From Acinetobacter portensis (GTDB lineage: Bacteria > Pseudomonadota > Gammaproteobacteria > Pseudomonadales > Moraxellaceae), in contig NZ_CP096120.1 in NCBI RefSeq assembly GCF_023158935.1, forward strand, positions 1,364,001-1,428,000: a stretch of 64,000 nucleotides of DNA, in the 5' to 3' direction. Below, one piece after another: positions 52,778-62,141 of the stretch. The position numbers and the translations under genes were made by a program. Under the pieces are notes generated by a model. It was not told the DNA's origin, searched no databases, and worked only from the letters and a program-made list of their open reading frames with translations. Numbering within the stretch: the stretch's first letter is position 1; each line of letters begins with the position of its first letter.

Positions 52778-54652
52778 TTACTTAATTTTAGCTTTAGATT
52801 TTAAATAAGCCGTATAAGCATCTAACTCTTGCTGAGCGCGAAGTTGTTGATACAGCTTAGATACTTCTTGAACTTGTTCAGCAGGTAATCCTGTAGCTAA
52901 TGGATCTTCAACTTTAGATACAGCAACCACAACCATTTCATTTGGTAGCTGCGCTGTCGTTGCAGACCACATGCCTTCTTTAGGTGCTGTTAGACTAAAA
53001 GCAGCACGCTCAATAGGACGTTTTAACAAGCCATCTGCACGAGCAAATGTAACAGCATTTTCAAACCTAATACCACTTTCAGCTACAACAGCAGAAGCTG
53101 GTTTCGTTTTAAAATCATCTAATGCTTTTTGAATTTTAACTTTTGCAGCAGCATACGCTTTTTGCTCAATCAATTTAGCTTTTACACGAGGTGTCGCATC
53201 TTTTAAGCTCTGAACACCACTTGCGTGATAATCACGTACTTTTACCCAAACAACATCACCGTTTGCAAGCTGAATACTACTTGTTGCATTACGATCACCA
53301 TTTTTCACCTCGTCATTAAATAACTTAGATTTAACACTGTGATCACTAAATACAGCATGTTGCGAACCTAAAGTGAAGTTCTTAACAGACTCAACTTTTG
53401 CAGTTTTTACTTCTTGAGCAACAACATCTAAAGAGTCGCTACCCACAACCATTTCATTTAAACCATTTACAGCATCGGCAAATGAATTTTGTGTTTTTGC
53501 AATTTTTAATTCAGCAGCTAAACGTTCTTTTTGGCTTTCAAAACTTGGAATATCAATGCTTGGTGATTGTGTTTGGATAACTTCATAACCAAATTGTGTT
53601 TTAACTGGTTTAGAAATTTCACCTGTTTTAAGCGTAGATACTGTTTTATCAAATTCTTCGCCAAACAAGCCTTTATCGTAAGCCGCTAATTGACCACCGC
53701 TGTTTTTAGAGGTTGTATCATCAGAATACTTTTTAGCAACATCTGCAAAAGATGCACCGTTATTTAATTCTGCATACGCAGCATCAATTAACTTTTTCGC
53801 CTCTGCATCTGTTTTACCATCTGTAGTGACTAAAATATGTTTAATCACTGGTTCAACTTTTGCTTTTTCAGCTTCAGCAAATTTTTGATAAGCTTGTTGT
53901 AAATCTGCATCGTTAATCACAACTTCTTTCTGACCAAACATTGTTGGTGTTACTAGAATATAGTCTGCATCCACACTCGAAATTTGCTTGAATTGTTGCG
54001 TATTTTTATTGTAATAATCTTCAATTTCTTGCGCTGTTACAGTGATATTTTTTTTGTAATCGTCAAGTTTAATGCTTGCCAAATGTAGCGTACGCTTTTC
54101 AGTTTGCAAATCTACAATTTGTTTAATATCTACTTTACTAACTAAAGCATAATCAGAAACTGAAGCTGTTAAGTTTTTCAAAGCATGGTCTTGACGAATA
54201 TTCATAATAAACGACTGACTGTTTGGGAAACCTTGCGAACGTAAATAGTTTGCAAATAATTCTTCAGAAAACTGACCATCTTTTTGAAAACTTGGTTGTT
54301 GCGCAATCATCTGTTCAATTTGAACATCACTTAAAGCAATACCTAATTTTTCAGCTTGTTGTAATAGTAATGTACGAGCAACAAGCATATCTAAGGCTTT
54401 ATTTTTAATGAAAGACTGATTTAAAAGCGTTTCGTCGCCATTAGTATATTGTAAGTATTGTTGTTGAAACGATTTCGTCAGCGCTTCTAGTTCTTTTTCA
54501 GAAATATCTTGACCATTTATCGATTGAACTGAATCTTTAGAACCACCACCACTAAAATATCCTTCAATACCCACAAGCGCTAAAGGGGTCAAAAACAAAA
54601 CGAGCAATACTTTGCCCAACCATCCTTTAATAACTTTACGAAACGATTCCAT
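52778..54652 (-). CDS. ppiD: Membrane-anchored periplasmic chaperone/peptidyl-prolyl isomerase PpiD
   Basis: Helps nascent outer-membrane and secreted proteins leaving the Sec channel. 624 residues. A single N-terminal TM helix (VLLVLFLTPLALVGIEGYF) is followed by a SurA-N-like chaperone domain (~40-190), a parvulin domain (~265-360, containing HILVTTDGKTDAEAKKLIDA and GFGEE-like KGLFGEEFDKTVSTL), and a C-terminal chaperone region. It follows hupB on the same strand, the common hupB-ppiD order. Confidence 0.93.
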   Translation of the reverse strand: MESFRKVIKGWLGKVLLVLFLTPLALVGIEGYFSGGGSKDSVQSINGQDISEKELEALTKSFQQQYLQYTNGDETLLNQSFIKNKALDMLVARTLLLQQAEKLGIALSDVQIEQMIAQQPSFQKDGQFSEELFANYLRSQGFPNSQSFIMNIRQDHALKNLTASVSDYALVSKVDIKQIVDLQTEKRTLHLASIKLDDYKKNITVTAQEIEDYYNKNTQQFKQISSVDADYILVTPTMFGQKEVVINDADLQQAYQKFAEAEKAKVEPVIKHILVTTDGKTDAEAKKLIDAAYAELNNGASFADVAKKYSDDTTSKNSGGQLAAYDKGLFGEEFDKTVSTLKTGEISKPVKTQFGYEVIQTQSPSIDIPSFESQKERLAAELKIAKTQNSFADAVNGLNEMVVGSDSLDVVAQEVKTAKVESVKNFTLGSQHAVFSDHSVKSKLFNDEVKNGDRNATSSIQLANGDVVWVKVRDYHASGVQSLKDATPRVKAKLIEQKAYAAAKVKIQKALDDFKTKPASAVVAESGIRFENAVTFARADGLLKRPIERAAFSLTAPKEGMWSATTAQLPNEMVVVAVSKVEDPLATGLPAEQVQEVSKLYQQLRAQQELDAYTAYLKSKAKIK

Positions 54653-54739
54653 AAGTATTCCAAATTTTATTTATGCGCGATTTTAACCGAAAAACAATCA
54701 CGAATGAATGCATACATGTAGTAATTTATAATGAATCAT

Positions 54740-54767
54740 AAAAAAACGCGCCGTAGCGCGCTTTTTC
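54740..54767 (-). terminator. hupB terminator
   Basis: GCGCGC/GCGCG hairpin flanked by A and T runs, 15 bases past the hupB stop, between hupB and ppiD. It would let hupB be expressed more than ppiD. Confidence 0.8.
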
Positions 54768-54781
54768 AGATTTATAAAAGA

Positions 54782-55054
54782 TTATGCAACAGAATCTTTT
54801 AAACCTTTACCAGCTTTGAAGCTTGGCACTTTGCTTGCTTTAATTTGTAAAGTAGCGCCAGTTTGTGGATTACGGCCCGTACGTGCAGCACGTTCTTTCA
54901 CAGCGAAAGTACCAAAACCAACTAGAGTAACAGTGTCACCCTTTTTTAGAGCTTCTGAAATTGAAGCAATTGTCGCGTCTAAGGCTTTACCTGCATCAGT
55001 CTTAGACAATCCCCCTTTTTCTGCAATCGCATCAATTAATTCTGATTTATTCAT
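54782..55054 (-). CDS. hupB: DNA-binding protein HU-beta
   Basis: Abundant nucleoid protein that bends and compacts DNA. 90 residues, the usual HU length. [20 protein letters not shown] opens it, [21 protein letters not shown] is the beta-arm signature, and [14 protein letters not shown] closes it. The long upstream AT-rich region (55055-55875) holds the promoter. Confidence 0.97.
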   Translation of the reverse strand: MNKSELIDAIAEKGGLSKTDAGKALDATIASISEALKKGDTVTLVGFGTFAVKERAARTGRNPQTGATLQIKASKVPSFKAGKGLKDSVA

Positions 55055-55875
55055 GAAGATTAAGTCCTCTTAATTCGTTTATTTAAGGTACAAAAGTTTA
55101 ATTTGAATTACCGTAATGCCTTTATAGCAATGGTTTAAGTGTAAAAGCAATACTTCATACACCGTTTTATGCAAAATAAGTTGTAAAAAAACGATAAAAA
55201 AAGCGTGAAACAGTTAAATCTATTTCATTTTTCCGTGATGTGTTCTTTTATTTCCCTATTTTCTTCTAACAAAGAATCCACTTTGTTGATTAATTCTAAT
55301 ACGATTTCCCCCAAATGGTGAAGATCTTTTATTGAAATTAGCCTAAATTTATTCAAAGCACGATTTATACTTTAGTCGAGCAATTTTTCAACTTTATCAT
55401 TCCTTTTTAAAACCAAATTTTCTAACCTAAATAAACCTCATAAACGTTATATATTGTAATTTAAGCAGTTTTTCATTTAAGCTATTCATAAAATTATACT
55501 CATGAGTCAAACAACTCATTTTGCACTTTGTTTTGACTTAGAAAAATACTTAATTTTAATCATCAAATTTATATTTTGCTCTTCTTAATATCTAATTATG
55601 ACTTTCCTATCATCCTTAATTTAATAGACTTTTCACCTGTTATTCTTTACTTTTCAAACTAGATTAAAAATTAAAACTTACTAAATTCATATCAAAATTA
55701 ACTCAACTCTTTGAGACGAAATATTAGGATCAATCTTAAATTTAAACTATAGAAACAAAATTAGTGCTTGATCCTTTGCTAAAACTGTTTTACAAAGCAA
55801 CATTCTACGTATTATTTAATATGTCCTTAACTTATCAATTTATAGGGCATACTTGCTTCAAAGGAAATAATTTAC
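55055..55875. other. Long AT-rich intergenic region upstream of hupB
   Basis: 821 bases without a convincing gene. It contains the hupB promoter side and a short minus-strand coding-like stretch (55225-55356, listed separately). No structured RNA or repeat seen. Confidence 0.5.
55225..55356 (-). other. Short coding-like remnant or unannotated small ORF
   Basis: A 43-codon minus-strand frame from TTG 55356, reading NKFRLISIKDLHHLGE, then VLELINKVDSLLEENREIKE, to a stop at 55225. The heptad-like Leu pattern suggests a helix or coiled coil. There is no ATG and an in-frame stop lies just upstream, so it may be the end of a decayed gene or chance. Confidence 0.2.
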
Positions 55876-56520
55876 ATGAGCGAATCGCAACAAAGATCAA
55901 ATGAAACACATTTGTTGCTGAATACAGTTCTCATTATTTTGGAAACTATATTTACACTGGTACTTAAACATGACCGTGTTATTGCACTACAAGCAAAAAA
56001 ATTCGTAGAGAATAAAGTTTCTATTAAAATTAATAGCTATATCCCCTTTTTTGATATCTATGTTCAATTTAATGAGCACGGCATTCTTTTTGACTTAAAA
56101 GCACCTACACAAGCGGTTGATCTAGATGTTCGAACATCATTGATGGATCTCATTAAAATCTTTTTACTGGGCAATAAACGTAGCATTAAAGCCATGAGAA
56201 TTGATGGTGATGTTACCCTTAAAGATGAATTTAAAGATTTACTTTTACTTTTTAATGCACCAAAAATCTTGTCAGATTGGCAAAACTGGCTAAAAGAACC
56301 TATAGATGAGCAAAATATTGAAACTTCTAAGAAAAGAATTGCACCTCTTTTAGATAAAATTGATCAGCAACGCTCTAAAATTAATAGTCTACAAGTTGAC
56401 ATTAAACAACATAAAAACCGCTTGCGTCGCATTCAAAAAAATCAAAAGAGATTAAATATATTATTTATTACCATTATTGTGCTTTTATCTACTTTATTAG
56501 TGTATAATATACTCGCATAA
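55876..56520 (+). CDS. SCP2/UbiJ-like protein with C-terminal TM helix
   Basis: A 214-residue protein. Residues ~15-130 match the layout of a UbiJ/SCP2-like lipid-binding domain (a helical start, a VKINSYIPFFDIYVQFNEHG sheet, then AMRIDGDVTLKDEFKDLLLLF). A charged coiled coil follows (residues ~150-190), ending in one TM helix (ILFITIIVLLSTLLVYNILA). UbiJ proteins help ubiquinone synthesis enzymes; the TM tail is unusual for UbiJ, so this may be a distinct SCP2 protein. Confidence 0.5.
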   Translation: MSESQQRSNETHLLLNTVLIILETIFTLVLKHDRVIALQAKKFVENKVSIKINSYIPFFDIYVQFNEHGILFDLKAPTQAVDLDVRTSLMDLIKIFLLGNKRSIKAMRIDGDVTLKDEFKDLLLLFNAPKILSDWQNWLKEPIDEQNIETSKKRIAPLLDKIDQQRSKINSLQVDIKQHKNRLRRIQKNQKRLNILFITIIVLLSTLLVYNILA

Positions 56521-56568
56521 TTATTAGAAAAAACACTCCTACTTTTAATCATTTTAATAACTTAAAAA

Positions 56569-56600
56569 AACTTGACTATTTTAGTCAGGATTCATAAAAT
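56569..56600 (+). promoter_or_regulatory. isc operon promoter with overlapping IscR type-1 operator
   Basis: -35 TTGACT (56572-56577) and -10 TAAAAT (56595-56600) are spaced by 17 bases. The sequence CTTGACTATTTTAGTCAGG across the -35 and spacer is an inverted repeat matching the IscR type-1 site (TTGACT...AGTCA), placed to let [2Fe-2S]-IscR repress its own operon. Confidence 0.8.
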
Positions 56601-56633
56601 TAGCGTATCTAGTCTAACCATGTGTATCGAATC

Positions 56634-57107
56634 ATGCGCTTAACCACTCGCGGTCGCTACGCAGTGACTGCTCTTCTTGATTTAGCTTTGCAGCCAACTG
56701 AACAAACGATCACTCTTGCTGAAATTGCATCTCGTCAATCTATTTCTGTGGCTTACCTTGAACAATTGTTCGCTAAATTAAAGCGTCACGGCTTAGTTTC
56801 AAGTATCCGCGGTGCTAATGGTGGTTACCACCTTGCGCGTAGTGCTGATGAGATTACTATGTTAGCTATCATCGAAGCCGTAAACGAAGCTGTTGATGCA
56901 ACTCGTTGTGACCATAAAGGCAACTGCCAAAATGGTGCAATGTGCTTAACACATGATTTATGGCAAGAACTCTCCCATCACATTGCCGATTATCTAGCAA
57001 AAATCACGCTTGCTGATCTTGTAGCTCGAGACAACGTTCAAACCGTTGCAATTCGCCAAAACTCAGCTTCTTTTGATTCAGACCTACTATCGGTTACAGG
57101 TATTTGA
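56634..57107 (+). CDS. iscR: Fe-S cluster assembly transcriptional regulator IscR
   Basis: Rrf2-family repressor/activator of Fe-S assembly genes. 157 residues from ATG 56634 ([11 protein letters not shown]), the conserved start; a GTG at 56622 is in frame but not preferred. The winged helix comes first, and the cluster ligands Cys92, Cys98, Cys104 and His107 are all present. It ends one base before the iscS start codon (stop TGA, then ATG), so translation is coupled. Confidence 0.97.
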   Translation: MRLTTRGRYAVTALLDLALQPTEQTITLAEIASRQSISVAYLEQLFAKLKRHGLVSSIRGANGGYHLARSADEITMLAIIEAVNEAVDATRCDHKGNCQNGAMCLTHDLWQELSHHIADYLAKITLADLVARDNVQTVAIRQNSASFDSDLLSVTGI

Positions 57108-57108
57108 C

Positions 57109-58326
57109 ATGAAACGTCCAATTTATCTAGATTACGCAGCAACAACTCCTGTTGACCCTCAAGTTGCAGAGCGCATGATGGAGTGTCTAACTTTTGATGG
57201 CACTTTTGGTAATGCGGCTTCTCGTTCTCATGCCTACGGTTGGCAAGCAGAAGAAAAAATTGAATATGCACGTGAGCAAGTTGCAAATCTAATTAAAGCA
57301 GACCCACGTGAAATCGTTTGGACTTCAGGTGCAACTGAATCTGATAACCTTGCACTTAAAGGTGTTGCTCAGTTCTATGCATCTAAAGGCAAACATATCG
57401 TTACAAGTAAAATTGAACATAAAGCAATTTTAGACACTTGCCGTGAGTTAGAAGAAGAAGGCTTCGAAATTACCTATATCGAGCCACAACCAAAAACAGG
57501 TTTAATTACACCTGAAATGGTTGAAGCTGCTATTCGTCCAGATACAATTCTTGTTTCTCTTATGATGGTAAACAACGAAATTGGTACTGTGACTGATGTT
57601 GCTGCAATTGGTGAAATCACACGTGCTAAGAAAATTTTCTTCCACGTAGATGCTGCTCAAGCTGCTGGTAAGGTAGAAATCGATCTTTCTACAATGAAAA
57701 TTGATTTAATGAGCTTCTCTGCTCACAAAATTTACGGACCTAAAGGTATTGGCGCACTATTTGTTCGTCGTAGCCCACGTGTTCGTCTTAAAGCTCAAAT
57801 TCATGGTGGCGGTCATGAACGTGGTATGCGTTCTGGTACTTTAGCAACTCACCAAATTGTTGGTATGGGTGAAGCTTTTGAACTTGCTGGTAAAAACCTA
57901 GCATCTGAACAAGCACGTATTCGTGTTTTACGTGACAAACTTTGGAATGGCTTCCAAGATTTAGAACAAGTGTTCTTAAATGGTCACCCAACTCAAAGCG
58001 TTGCGAACTATTTAAATGCGAGCTTCAATTTTGTTGAAGGCGAATCTTTAATGATGTCATTAAAAGATGCTGCTGTATCTTCAGGCTCTGCATGTACATC
58101 GGCAACTTTAGAACCATCTTATGTACTTCGTGCATTAGGTCTTTCAGACGAACTAGCGCATAGCTCAATTCGTTTTAGCTTTGGTAAATACACTACTGAA
58201 GAAGACATTGATCAGGTTCTTGAAGTAACTAAGGCTGCTGTTCAAAAACTACGTGATCTTTCACCTCTTTGGGATATGTACAAAGATGGTATCGATCTTT
58301 CAACTGTTGAATGGGCTGAGCATTAA
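57109..58326 (+). CDS. iscS: Cysteine desulfurase IscS
   Basis: PLP enzyme that takes sulfur from cysteine for Fe-S clusters and tRNA thiolation. 405 residues from ATG 57109 ([17 protein letters not shown]). The PLP lysine is in [12 protein letters not shown] and the persulfide-forming cysteine in SSGSACTSA. It is the second gene of the isc operon and precedes a 14-bp stem-loop and iscU. Confidence 0.97.
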   Translation: MKRPIYLDYAATTPVDPQVAERMMECLTFDGTFGNAASRSHAYGWQAEEKIEYAREQVANLIKADPREIVWTSGATESDNLALKGVAQFYASKGKHIVTSKIEHKAILDTCRELEEEGFEITYIEPQPKTGLITPEMVEAAIRPDTILVSLMMVNNEIGTVTDVAAIGEITRAKKIFFHVDAAQAAGKVEIDLSTMKIDLMSFSAHKIYGPKGIGALFVRRSPRVRLKAQIHGGGHERGMRSGTLATHQIVGMGEAFELAGKNLASEQARIRVLRDKLWNGFQDLEQVFLNGHPTQSVANYLNASFNFVEGESLMMSLKDAAVSSGSACTSATLEPSYVLRALGLSDELAHSSIRFSFGKYTTEEDIDQVLEVTKAAVQKLRDLSPLWDMYKDGIDLSTVEWAEH

Positions 58327-58335
58327 TTCACCCCA

Positions 58336-58367
58336 AATGAGATAACTTAACTTTAAGTTATCTCATT
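58336..58367 (+). other. Perfect 14-bp stem-loop between iscS and iscU
   Basis: AATGAGATAACTTA and TAAGTTATCTCATT pair perfectly around a 4-base ACTT loop. There is no T-run, so it is not a simple terminator. It lies between iscS and iscU, 60 bases before the iscU start, and could set an mRNA processing or stability boundary. Confidence 0.7.
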
Positions 58368-58427
58368 GATTAACGTAATTTCATCCCCATTAAATATTTG
58401 GCTGACCCCGAGTTTTGGAGACGCGTC

Positions 58428-58814
58428 ATGGCTTATAGCGAAAAAGTAATTGATCATTACGAAAACCCTCGTAATGTTGGTGTTTTAGACAAAAACGCTG
58501 AAAATGTTGGTACTGGTATGGTTGGTGCACCAGCTTGTGGTGACGTAATGCGCTTACAAATCCAAGTTGATGACAACGGTGTAATTGAAGAAGCACGTTT
58601 CAAAACTTATGGCTGTGGTTCTGCAATTGCTTCTAGCTCTCTTGTAACAGAGTGGCTAAAAGGTAAAACACTAGACCAAGCTCAAGAAATTAAGAACATT
58701 GATATTGCAACTGAACTTGCTTTACCACCAGTGAAAGTACACTGCTCTGTTTTAGCTGAAGATGCAATTAAAGCTGCTGTAGAAGACTACCGTAGCAAAA
58801 AAGCAAAAGCTTAA
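58428..58814 (+). CDS. iscU: Fe-S cluster scaffold protein IscU
   Basis: Scaffold on which the [2Fe-2S] cluster is built. 128 residues from ATG 58428 (MAYSEKVIDHYENPRNVG), the canonical start. Cluster ligands Cys37, Cys63 and Cys106 and Asp39 are present, and the HscA recognition motif LPPVK is at 99-103. Third gene of the operon, after the stem-loop. Confidence 0.98.
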   Translation: MAYSEKVIDHYENPRNVGVLDKNAENVGTGMVGAPACGDVMRLQIQVDDNGVIEEARFKTYGCGSAIASSSLVTEWLKGKTLDQAQEIKNIDIATELALPPVKVHCSVLAEDAIKAAVEDYRSKKAKA

Positions 58815-58851
58815 TTATTTTGCGTATTGAACAAAGTATCACGGAGTTTTC

Positions 58852-59172
58852 ATGATCAACTTAACTGAAAATGCGGCTGCTCACATCAGCAATTACCTGA
58901 AAAATCGTGGTAAAGGTGAAGGCATTCGCGTTGGTGTGAAAACTTCAGGCTGTTCAGGTTTGGCTTATGTACTCGAGTTTGTAGATGAAGTCGATACACA
59001 TGACCAAATGTTTGTTCAGCATGGCGTAAATGTATTCGTTGACCCGAAAAGCTTGGTTTATCTTGATGGTATGGAGATGGACTATGTTAAAAATGGCTTA
59101 AATGAAGGTTTCGAATTCAACAACCCAAATAAGAAAGGCGAATGTGGCTGTGGTGAATCTTTCACAGTTTAA
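58852..59172 (+). CDS. iscA: A-type Fe-S carrier protein IscA
   Basis: Carries iron or clusters to apoproteins. 106 residues with the three invariant cysteines: Cys34 in TSGCSGLAY and Cys98/Cys100 in ECGCGES. Fourth gene of the operon, 37 bases after iscU. Confidence 0.97.
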   Translation: MINLTENAAAHISNYLKNRGKGEGIRVGVKTSGCSGLAYVLEFVDEVDTHDQMFVQHGVNVFVDPKSLVYLDGMEMDYVKNGLNEGFEFNNPNKKGECGCGESFTV

Positions 59173-59195
59173 TATTTAGTTGCTTTTTAACGTAT

Positions 59196-59220
59196 TAAAA
59201 CAGTGTCCAACACTGTTTTA
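59196..59220 (+). other. Stem-loop between iscA and hscB
   Basis: TAAAACAGTG and CACTGTTTTA form a 10-bp stem around a 5-base loop, 50 bases before hscB. The T's in the 3' arm are not followed by a T-run, so this is more likely a stability or attenuation element than a full terminator. Confidence 0.6.
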
Positions 59221-59270
59221 ATCGTATTTAATCTATATGATTTTCAAATTTATCGTGGACACAATTTCCC

Positions 59271-59786
59271 ATGAATCATTTTGAGTTGTTCAATCTTCCA
59301 GTTGTTCTTGATATTAATTTAGACGTTTTAAAAGCTGAATTTTTAAAACTTCAACAACAATATCATCCAGATAAAGCTGAAGATAAAGATCAAGCACTGA
59401 TTAAATCGAGCGAAATCAACCAAGCTTACAAAGCGTTATTAAATGTAGATAGCCGCGCTGCTTATTTACTTAGCTTAAAAAAGCAAGATTATCATTTAGA
59501 TCAATCTATTGGTGATTTTGAGTTTCTTCAGTCTGCTTTAGAAATTCGTGAACAACTTGATGAAGCCCACTCTGCCGATGATCTTCAATCTCTAAAAAAA
59601 GAAGTTCAACAGTGGATTGATGGCTTAGTTCGTGAGTTTAAAATTGACTACGATGATGAAGATTGGGCTGAAGCACGCGATACTGTTCGTAAATTACGCT
59701 TCTTTCAAAAAGTTTTAGCAGACATCAACAAAGCTGAAGATCGCTTCTTAGATGATGAAGACTTCGACTTAGATGATGAGTTTTAA
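59271..59786 (+). CDS. hscB: J-domain co-chaperone HscB
   Basis: Brings IscU to HscA and stimulates its ATPase. 171 residues. The J domain at the start has the HPD motif in YHPDKAED (residues ~36-38); the C-terminal helical domain ends in an acidic DDEDFDLDDEF tail. Fifth gene of the operon. Confidence 0.95.
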   Translation: MNHFELFNLPVVLDINLDVLKAEFLKLQQQYHPDKAEDKDQALIKSSEINQAYKALLNVDSRAAYLLSLKKQDYHLDQSIGDFEFLQSALEIREQLDEAHSADDLQSLKKEVQQWIDGLVREFKIDYDDEDWAEARDTVRKLRFFQKVLADINKAEDRFLDDEDFDLDDEF

Positions 59787-59863
59787 TCCTTAATTTTTAG
59801 GATTTTTACTTCCGCTTTAATTATTCAAATTTTTAACTTTTAACGTGCAAAGGATGTAACACA

Positions 59864-61723
59864 ATGGCTCTCTTGCAAATTGCAGAACCAGGTCAATCAA
59901 GTGCACCGCATGAACACCGAATTGCGATTGGTATCGATTTAGGTACAACACATTCATTGGTAGCAACGGTTCTTTCAGGTAAAGCCAAAGTGCTCAACGA
60001 TGAACAAGGCCGTGTGTTACTTCCATCTATCGTGCATTATGCGAATCAAACAACGTATTTTGGCGATGAAGCAAAACCCTTTTTAACGACAGATCCTAAA
60101 AATACAATTACATCTGTAAAACGTTTTATGGGTCGTTCAAAAGTAGATATTAAGTTCCAACACCCTTACACACTTTTGGGTGAAGACAATCAAATGCCTG
60201 CATTTGAAACTGCTCAAGGTCATAAAACACCTGTTGAAATTTCAGCTGAAATTTTAAAACAACTGAAAGACCGTGCAGAATCTAGCTTAGGTAACCCAAT
60301 TAACGGTGCTGTAATTACAGTTCCTGCTTATTTTGATGAAGCTCAACGCCAAGCAACACGCGATGCTGCACAGCTTGCTGGTTTAAATGTTTTACGTTTA
60401 TTAAATGAGCCTACTGCTGCTGCGGTTGCTTATGGCTTAGACCAAGAAGCAAACCTAGAACAAAATCAAAACTATGTGATTTATGATTTAGGTGGCGGTA
60501 CATTTGACGTTTCAATTTTACGTTTCTCACAAGGCGTGTTTGAAGTTTTAGCTACAGGCGGACATACAGCGCTCGGTGGCGATGACTTAGATCGCCTTAT
60601 TGTGAAATGGGCAAAAAAACAGCTCAATATTGAAACTTTAGACGATTCTGAATACGCACATGCAATTGTATCTGCACGCAAAGCAAAAGAAGCTTTAACA
60701 GATCAAGAATCTGCAAAGTTAGAACTTGCCGATCAAGCGTTAATTTTAGATCGCCCAACATTTGAAGAAATTATTAAAGTCGCTTTAGACAAAACTATTA
60801 GCGTTTGCAAACGTGTAATGCGCGATGCAAAACTTGATTTAGATGATATTCAGAATGTTGTATTAGTGGGTGGCTCTACCCGCTCGTATGCAGTTCAAAA
60901 AGCAGTTCGTGAAGTCTTTAATCAAGAACCTCTTTGCACAATAAATCCAGATGAAGTTGTTGCAATTGGTGCATCAATTACAGCAAACCAACTCATTGGT
61001 AACTCTAAAGACGGCTCTTTGCTTTTAGATGTAACACCACTATCTCTTGGTTTAGAAACCATGGGCGGATTGGTTGAACGTTTAATTTCACGTAATACCG
61101 CTATTCCTGTTGCACGTCGTCAAGAGTTTACAACCTATCAAGATGGTCAAACTGCCATGTTGATTCACGTGGTTCAAGGCGAACGTGACTTGGTTGAACA
61201 TTGCCGTAGTTTAGGTCGTTTCATACTTCGTGGTATTCCACCAATGACTGCAGGTCAAGCACGCATTGAAGTGACTTACCAAGTTGATGCTGATGGTTTG
61301 TTGAGTGTATCTGCTAAAGAAACAACTTCAGGCGTTCAAGCACAAATTGATATCAAACCATCTTATGGTTTATCTGATACAGATATGGAGCGCTTGCTTG
61401 TAGATGGTTTCAAGTTTGCTGAAGAAGATAAAAATCTTCGCCACCTACAAGAAACTAAAGTTGAAGCAAAACGTGAACTAGAAGCACTTGAACAAGCTTT
61501 AAAAGTAGATGCTCACCTTTTAACAAGCGAACAACTTAACCAACTAAATGTCGCAAAACAGCATTTAGAAACACAACTTGAAACATCAGAAATTAAAGCT
61601 ATTGAAGATTCGGTTGAACAGCTTAAAATACATAGTGATGCATTTGCTGCTGCCCGCATGAATCAACATATTGATGCTGCTTTAAAAGGCACTAAGCTTG
61701 ATGACTGGTCAAACTCAAACTAA
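59864..61723 (+). CDS. hscA: Fe-S specialised Hsp70 chaperone HscA
   Basis: Hsp70 that releases clusters from IscU. 619 residues. ATPase motifs: [12 protein letters not shown] near residue 23, [18 protein letters not shown] [31 protein letters not shown] and [13 protein letters not shown]. The substrate domain starts near residue 390 ([15 protein letters not shown]). It follows hscB and precedes fdx. Confidence 0.97.
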   Translation: MALLQIAEPGQSSAPHEHRIAIGIDLGTTHSLVATVLSGKAKVLNDEQGRVLLPSIVHYANQTTYFGDEAKPFLTTDPKNTITSVKRFMGRSKVDIKFQHPYTLLGEDNQMPAFETAQGHKTPVEISAEILKQLKDRAESSLGNPINGAVITVPAYFDEAQRQATRDAAQLAGLNVLRLLNEPTAAAVAYGLDQEANLEQNQNYVIYDLGGGTFDVSILRFSQGVFEVLATGGHTALGGDDLDRLIVKWAKKQLNIETLDDSEYAHAIVSARKAKEALTDQESAKLELADQALILDRPTFEEIIKVALDKTISVCKRVMRDAKLDLDDIQNVVLVGGSTRSYAVQKAVREVFNQEPLCTINPDEVVAIGASITANQLIGNSKDGSLLLDVTPLSLGLETMGGLVERLISRNTAIPVARRQEFTTYQDGQTAMLIHVVQGERDLVEHCRSLGRFILRGIPPMTAGQARIEVTYQVDADGLLSVSAKETTSGVQAQIDIKPSYGLSDTDMERLLVDGFKFAEEDKNLRHLQETKVEAKRELEALEQALKVDAHLLTSEQLNQLNVAKQHLETQLETSEIKAIEDSVEQLKIHSDAFAAARMNQHIDAALKGTKLDDWSNSN

Positions 61724-61738
61724 TTTAAGGTAAAGAAT

Positions 61739-62077
61739 ATGCCACGTATTAAAGTTCTTCCTCATGCGCAAATTTGCCCAGAAGGTGCTGAGTTTGAAGT
61801 TGAAGAAAATGCCAATCTTTGCGAAAGCTTGCTAAAAAATGGGATTAAAATTGAGCATGCTTGCGATATGTCAGCAGCATGCACAACTTGCCACGTTGTT
61901 GTACGCAAAGGCTTCGATGGCTTAGAAGAAATGAATGATGTAGAAGCTGACTTGCTAGATCGTGCTTGGGGCTTACAACCCGATTCACGTTTATCTTGCC
62001 AAGTTAAAGTTGTTGATGAAGATTTAGAAGTTGAAATTCCTAAATACACAATCAACCATGCTTCTGAAAATCACTAA
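61739..62077 (+). CDS. fdx: ISC system [2Fe-2S] ferredoxin
   Basis: Electron donor for cluster assembly. 112 residues. The [2Fe-2S] ligands are Cys42, Cys48, Cys51 and Cys87 (in CDMSAACTTC and LSCQV). It starts 15 bases after hscA and ends at a strong terminator; no iscX follows, so this ends the operon. Confidence 0.96.
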   Translation: MPRIKVLPHAQICPEGAEFEVEENANLCESLLKNGIKIEHACDMSAACTTCHVVVRKGFDGLEEMNDVEADLLDRAWGLQPDSRLSCQVKVVDEDLEVEIPKYTINHASENH

Positions 62078-62089
62078 GTAATTTTCATT

Positions 62090-62119
62090 AAAAAACCACG
62101 CAGAAGCGTGGTTTTTTTA
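62090..62119. terminator. isc operon terminator, bidirectional
   Basis: AAAAAACCACG-CAGAAG-CGTGGTTTTTTT hairpin between convergent fdx and the nucleotide cyclase gene. Confidence 0.9.
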
Positions 62120-62141
62120 TTTCTAAATAAAGTTTAAAACT

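Noticed and set aside
55500..55590. A 28-codon plus-strand frame beginning MSQTTHFALCF
   Set aside because: Too short, no ribosome-binding site, no recognisable family.
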